From Azospirillaceae bacterium (GTDB lineage Bacteria > Pseudomonadota > Alphaproteobacteria > Azospirillales > Azospirillaceae): DNA of 64,000 nucleotides. The stretch covers positions 558,001 through 622,000 of the forward strand of contig JAPWJW010000005.1 of the NCBI GenBank assembly GCA_028283825.1. The letters run 5' to 3'. Below the pieces are notes generated by a model. It did no database searches, was not told where the DNA came from, and worked only from the letters and a program-made list of their open reading frames with translations. Shown here in pieces: positions 60,604 through 64,000 of this stretch. Both the position numbers and the translations under genes were made by a program. Each line of letters starts with the position of its first letter. The stretch's first letter is position 1.

Positions 60604-61860
60604 ATGAGAATGACGCGCAGGGACGTGATGTTGGCTGCCGGCAGCCTTTCCATGGCCGGTGCGGTGTCCGCCGCCGCGCAGACGGCCGCCGCCGCCGCCA
60701 AGGCGCCGTCCGCCCTGCCGACGAAGTTCCCGGACAAGGCCGCCTATTTCCCGACTGACCTGGTCTATCTGGACAACGGATCCCAGCATCCCATCAGCCT
60801 GGGTGGCAAGGCGGCGATCGACACCTACCTGACCAAGCGCCTGCTGGACCCGGCCGAGGCCCATTATGAGCTGCCCGAAGATGGCGTGCGCGAGAAGTTC
60901 GCCCGCCTGGTGAACGCCGACGCCGACGACATCGCCTATGTGCAGAGCACGACGGCGGGGGAGCAGATGGTGCTGCGCGGCCTGGGCCTGCCGCAATCCG
61001 GCGGCCACATCGTCACCGACACCCTGCATTTCTTCGGCTCCCTCCCGCTGTATGAGGAGATGCAGCGCCGGGGCGTGGAGGTCACCTGGATCGAGCCCAA
61101 GGACGGCCGCATCCGGATGGAGGACATGAAGCAGGCCATCCGCAGGGACACCAAGCTGGTGGCCCTGTCGCTGGTCTCCACCATCAACGGGTTCGAGCAT
61201 GATCTGAAGGCGGTGTGCGACCTGGCGCACGCCAACGGCGCCCTGGTCTATGCCGATATCATCCACGCCGCCGGCTGCGTGCCGGTGGATCTGAAGGGCA
61301 GCGGCGTCGATTTCGCCGCCTGCGCCAGCTACAAATGGCTGATGGGCGAATTCGGCCTGGGTTTCATCTACGCCACCAAGGAAGCCCGCGCCCGCCTGAC
61401 CCGCACCGAATACGGCTATTACGGGATGAGCGCGTTCAAGCCGCACGTCTACCCGCTGGATCCGCCGGGTGAGGCGATCGCCGACTACGCCTTCGCCGAC
61501 ACGGCGGAGGGCACCTTCGCCCACGGCACCCACGCCCACACGGTCATCGCGCTGCTGGGCCACTCACTGGACTACATCCTGGGTGTCGGCGTGCCGGCCA
61601 TCCAGGCGCATGCCCAGGATCTGATTGGCCGGTTGAAGCGCGAACTGCCCAAGCTGGGCTACACCCTGATGACGCCGCCGGAGACGACCACGCCCCTGGT
61701 GACCTGCGTGTACGAGAACGCGCGGGACAAGCTGAACCCGAAGCTGGCGGCGGCCAAGATCAAGATGACGGTAAGCGGCAACCGCTTCCGCGTCACCCCA
61801 TCGGTGTTCAACGATCACACCGATATCGACCGTCTGCTGGCCGCCATCGGCCACGCCTGA
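60604..61860 (+). CDS. Tat-exported class V PLP-dependent enzyme
   Basis: A 418-aa protein with a twin-arginine leader (MTRRDVMLAAGSLSMAGAVS) and a class V fold-type I body: YVQSTTAGEQMVLRGLG, VALSLVSTINGFEHDL, VYADIIHAAGCVPVDL, CASYKWLMGEFGLGF with the Schiff-base Lys near residue 244, and a late RVTPSVFNDHTDIDRLL. Relatives include cysteine desulfurases, isopenicillin-N epimerase-like and lyase enzymes. Export of a PLP enzyme folded in the cytoplasm fits the Tat route. The substrate is unknown. Start could be GTG 60595, ATG 60604 or ATG 60610. The RidA and S10 genes follow on the same strand. Confidence 0.88.
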   Translation: MRMTRRDVMLAAGSLSMAGAVSAAAQTAAAAAKAPSALPTKFPDKAAYFPTDLVYLDNGSQHPISLGGKAAIDTYLTKRLLDPAEAHYELPEDGVREKFARLVNADADDIAYVQSTTAGEQMVLRGLGLPQSGGHIVTDTLHFFGSLPLYEEMQRRGVEVTWIEPKDGRIRMEDMKQAIRRDTKLVALSLVSTINGFEHDLKAVCDLAHANGALVYADIIHAAGCVPVDLKGSGVDFAACASYKWLMGEFGLGFIYATKEARARLTRTEYGYYGMSAFKPHVYPLDPPGEAIADYAFADTAEGTFAHGTHAHTVIALLGHSLDYILGVGVPAIQAHAQDLIGRLKRELPKLGYTLMTPPETTTPLVTCVYENARDKLNPKLAAAKIKMTVSGNRFRVTPSVFNDHTDIDRLLAAIGHA

Positions 61861-61931
61861 CGGTTTTTACGCGTACCAAAACAAAATCTTAAGGCAGTTG
61901 GGTTCTCTCTTATCAAAGCACCCTGGTGGAT

Positions 61932-61958
61932 GGGGCCGGTCGCGGACGCGCCGGCCCC
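61932..61958 (+). terminator. hairpin after the class V PLP gene
   Basis: GGGGCCGG / CCGGCCCC with an inner GCG/CGC pair, followed by GTTTCC, about 70 bp after the stop. A weak terminator or processing site before ridA. Confidence 0.5.
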
Positions 61959-61997
61959 GTTTCCCCGGGGGCCAATGAATCTGGATTGGGGATTTCC

Positions 61998-62480
61998 ATG
62001 CGCACCGCGTTCCTCGCGTTGGCCGGCGCCGTGTTCGCGGCCGCCCCGGCTTGGGCCTTGACCGCCGTTCCGGCAGGGGCGGGTGAGGGCGGCACGCCGG
62101 TGCCGGCGGTGCAGTACTACCGGCCCGACACCACCAAGGTGCCGTACTCGCAGGTCGTGCGGGTCGACAACATCCTCTACGTCTCCGGCCAGTTGGGCGT
62201 GAACCCGGACGGCAAGCCGCTGGACGGCATGGCGGCACAGGCCAAGGCCGCGCTGGACCATGTGGCGGAGGCCCTGGGCCGGGTGGGCAGTGGCATGGAC
62301 GCGGTGTTCAAATGCACCGTCATGCTGACCGACATGGGCCAGTGGGCGGCGTTCAACCAGGTCTATGTCGGCTATTTCAAGCCCGACCGCCTGCCGGCCC
62401 GCAGCGCCATGGCCGTGAGCGGCCTGCCGCTGGGCTCCAGCGTCGAGGTCGAATGCTGGGCCTACGCGCCTACCAAGTAA
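61998..62480 (+). CDS. exported RidA-family enamine/imine deaminase
   Basis: A 160-aa protein with a signal peptide (FLALAGAVFAAAPAWALT) ahead of a full RidA domain: VPYSQVVRVDNILYVSGQLG, HVAEALGRVGSGMDAVFKCTVML, and LPARSAMAVSGLPLGSSVEVECWAYA with the conserved Arg and Glu. RidA proteins hydrolyse 2-aminoacrylate and other enamines/imines made by PLP enzymes. Here both the PLP enzyme upstream and this RidA are predicted outside the cytoplasm, an unusual pairing. Confidence 0.9.
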   Translation: MRTAFLALAGAVFAAAPAWALTAVPAGAGEGGTPVPAVQYYRPDTTKVPYSQVVRVDNILYVSGQLGVNPDGKPLDGMAAQAKAALDHVAEALGRVGSGMDAVFKCTVMLTDMGQWAAFNQVYVGYFKPDRLPARSAMAVSGLPLGSSVEVECWAYAPTK

Positions 62481-62515
62481 AAAACCAAAATCAAATACGG
62501 GAAATGGGGGCGGGC

Positions 62516-64000
62516 ATGATGGGAAAGACGGTGCGGGGCCTGGTTCTGGGCCTGCTGGTGACGGCCTCGCCGGTCGTGGCGTTGGCGCAGGGTGTGCCGG
62601 TGCCGGAGATCGCGGGTCCCATCCTGGGGCCGGTCAGCACGCCGCACAGCATCACCCTGGCCGGCAAGGTGGTGCGCTACACCGCCACCTTCGCCGAGAA
62701 GGAACTGAAGGACGCCCAGGCCAAGCCGCTGGCCACCCTGTCGGCCACGGCCTATGTGGCCAGCCCGGTGGTGAAGACGCGGCCGGTGCTGTTCGTCTTC
62801 AACGGCGGCCCCGGCGCCTCATCCTCGCCTTTGCATTTCGGCGCCTTCGGGCCGCGCAGCATCGTGAAGGGGGCGGACGGCAACCGCACCCTGGCCGACA
62901 ACCCGCACAGCCTGCTGGGGGACGCCGACCTGGTGTTCATCGATCCGGTGGGCACGGGCTTCAGCCGCGTGCTGCCCGGCGGTGACGGCCATCCCTATTG
63001 GAACCCCGATGGCGACGCCCAGGCGGTGCTGGGCCTGATCCGCGACTGGCTGCGCGACAACGGCCGCGCCGGTTCGCCCGTCTACATCGCCGGCGAAAGC
63101 TACGGCGGCTTCCGCCTGGCCACCATGATGAAGTTCACGGGCGATCTGCCCATCGCCGGTCTGATCCTGATTTCCCCCGCGCTGGACTTCTCCGCCACGG
63201 CGGAGAACCCGGGCAACGACCTGCCGCATATCTTCGACCTGCCGACCATGGCGGTGACGGCATGGAAGCACGGCCGTAGCCATATCGAGGCGCAGACGCC
63301 GGAACAGGCCTTCCAGGTGGCGGCCGAGTATGCCCAGGGCCCCTACGCCCTGGCGCTGCTGAAGGGCGGCGCCTTGCCGGCGGCGGAACGGGATACCGTG
63401 GCGGCACGCCTGTCCGACCTGATCGGCCTGCCGGCCAAGACCATCGCCGACGCCAACCTGCGCATCGGCTCACAAGCCTTCCTGGAAAAGCTGCTGGCCG
63501 ACCAGGGCGTGGTGGTGGGCCGGCTGGACAGCCGCGTCACCGCCCCGGTGCCCAAGGATGCGCCGGCCGACCGCCCGGCCGCCGCCAAGGACCCCTCATT
63601 GGGCCTGGGGCGCAGCAACATCATCACCTCCGCCGTCGCCACCGACTATTTCAAGCATGAGCTGAACGTGCCGGTGGACCGCGACTATGTCAGCCTGACC
63701 CTGGATGTGAACTTCGCCTTCTCCTACCTTTCGGACAAGCGGGAGGGGCAGTTCTACGTCAACGCCGCCCCCAACATCGCCCCGGTGATGAAGGCGCAAG
63801 CCCGCACCCGCCTGCTGCTGGTCGGCGGCTATTACGACATGGCGGTACCCCTGCTGGCCGCCCGCTACGCCATCGACCGGGCCGGCATTCCCCTTGACCG
63901 CGTGACCACCGCCGCCTTCGATGCCGGCCACAGCCCCTTCGAAGGCGATGCGGGTCAGGTGCGGATGCAGGAGATGATGCATGGGTTCTTGGTCGGGCAC
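62516..64000 (+). CDS. exported S10 serine carboxypeptidase (paralogue 3, 3' end outside window)
   Basis: Open from ATG 62516 to the right edge. Signal peptide (LVLGLLVTASPVVALAQG), oxyanion LFVFNGGPGASSSPLHF, DADLVFIDPVGTGFSR, IAGESYGGFR (Ser195), LLLVGGYYDMAVP (Asp) and AAFDAGHSPFEG (His) are all present, so almost the whole catalytic domain is inside the window. ATGGGGGCGGGC precedes the start. It ends the RidA/class V run and is the third S10 in the island. Confidence 0.92.
   Translation, partial: MMGKTVRGLVLGLLVTASPVVALAQGVPVPEIAGPILGPVSTPHSITLAGKVVRYTATFAEKELKDAQAKPLATLSATAYVASPVVKTRPVLFVFNGGPGASSSPLHFGAFGPRSIVKGADGNRTLADNPHSLLGDADLVFIDPVGTGFSRVLPGGDGHPYWNPDGDAQAVLGLIRDWLRDNGRAGSPVYIAGESYGGFRLATMMKFTGDLPIAGLILISPALDFSATAENPGNDLPHIFDLPTMAVTAWKHGRSHIEAQTPEQAFQVAAEYAQGPYALALLKGGALPAAERDTVAARLSDLIGLPAKTIADANLRIGSQAFLEKLLADQGVVVGRLDSRVTAPVPKDAPADRPAAAKDPSLGLGRSNIITSAVATDYFKHELNVPVDRDYVSLTLDVNFAFSYLSDKREGQFYVNAAPNIAPVMKAQARTRLLLVGGYYDMAVPLLAARYAIDRAGIPLDRVTTAAFDAGHSPFEGDAGQVRMQEMMHGFLVGH

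Noticed and set aside
1-64000. tRNA, rRNA, CRISPR arrays, insertion sequences
   Set aside because: I looked for tRNA-like T-arms, regularly spaced short repeats and transposase motifs on both strands and found none convincing.

Overview
The window is about 64 kb of GC-rich DNA with tightly packed genes, many overlapping by 1-8 bases (TGATG and ATGA junctions). The T6SS gene order (the impBCDEFGH arrangement first named in Rhizobium), the many TonB/peptidase genes and the Lrp-type regulators suggest an alphaproteobacterium, most likely a Rhodospirillales/Azospirillaceae-type organism. That placement is an inference from gene content, not from a marker gene.

Region 1 (1-15.9 kb) is the sheath half of a type VI secretion system: a PpkA-like Ser/Thr kinase (cut by the left edge), tssA, tssB, two tssC paralogues, impE, tssE, tssF, tssG, the ClpV ATPase tssH and hcp. 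Directly after hcp come two likely effector/immunity pairs. The first is a small L,D-transpeptidase-fold protein with a secreted four-cysteine partner. The second is a 316-aa protein with a central hydrophobic segment, paired with a four-helix membrane protein. The membrane-complex genes and vgrG are not in the window.

Region 2 (15.9-30.2 kb) is mixed: a DUF4865 gene with a LysR regulator, a short-chain dehydrogenase, a DUF3775 gene, a YciE-type ferritin-like gene, otsA, a complete EmrA-EmrB-OprM-type drug-efflux operon with a divergent TetR regulator, an alpha/beta hydrolase, a small HTH protein, the branched-chain aminotransferase ilvE, and a PIN-toxin/antitoxin pair whose toxin carries a C-terminal frameshift.

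Region 3 (30.2-38.2 kb) is one long leftward run for sulfonate-type uptake: ssuA-ssuD-ssuC-ssuB, then a second binding protein, permease and ATPase, then an FAD/NAD(P) oxidoreductase. Region 4 (38.2-43.7 kb) holds a catalase-like protein, tyrS, a VOC protein, two small conserved genes and a WYL regulator.

Region 5 (43.7-64 kb) looks like a dedicated peptide/amino-acid acquisition island: one TonB receptor, three exported M61-like metallopeptidases with PDZ-type C-termini, three exported S10 serine carboxypeptidases (the last cut by the right edge), three near-identical Lrp/AsnC regulators, a class I aminotransferase, a tandem ornithine-cyclodeaminase-like gene with a frameshift, a Tat-exported class V PLP enzyme and an exported RidA. 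A 13-bp palindrome (core GCATAGCCTATGC) recurs in its promoter regions and is a strong candidate operator for the Lrp paralogues.

A dispersed intergenic element of about 120-130 bp occurs three times, plus one partial copy. Its hairpins keep their pairing while the stem sequence changes, which points to a structured element.
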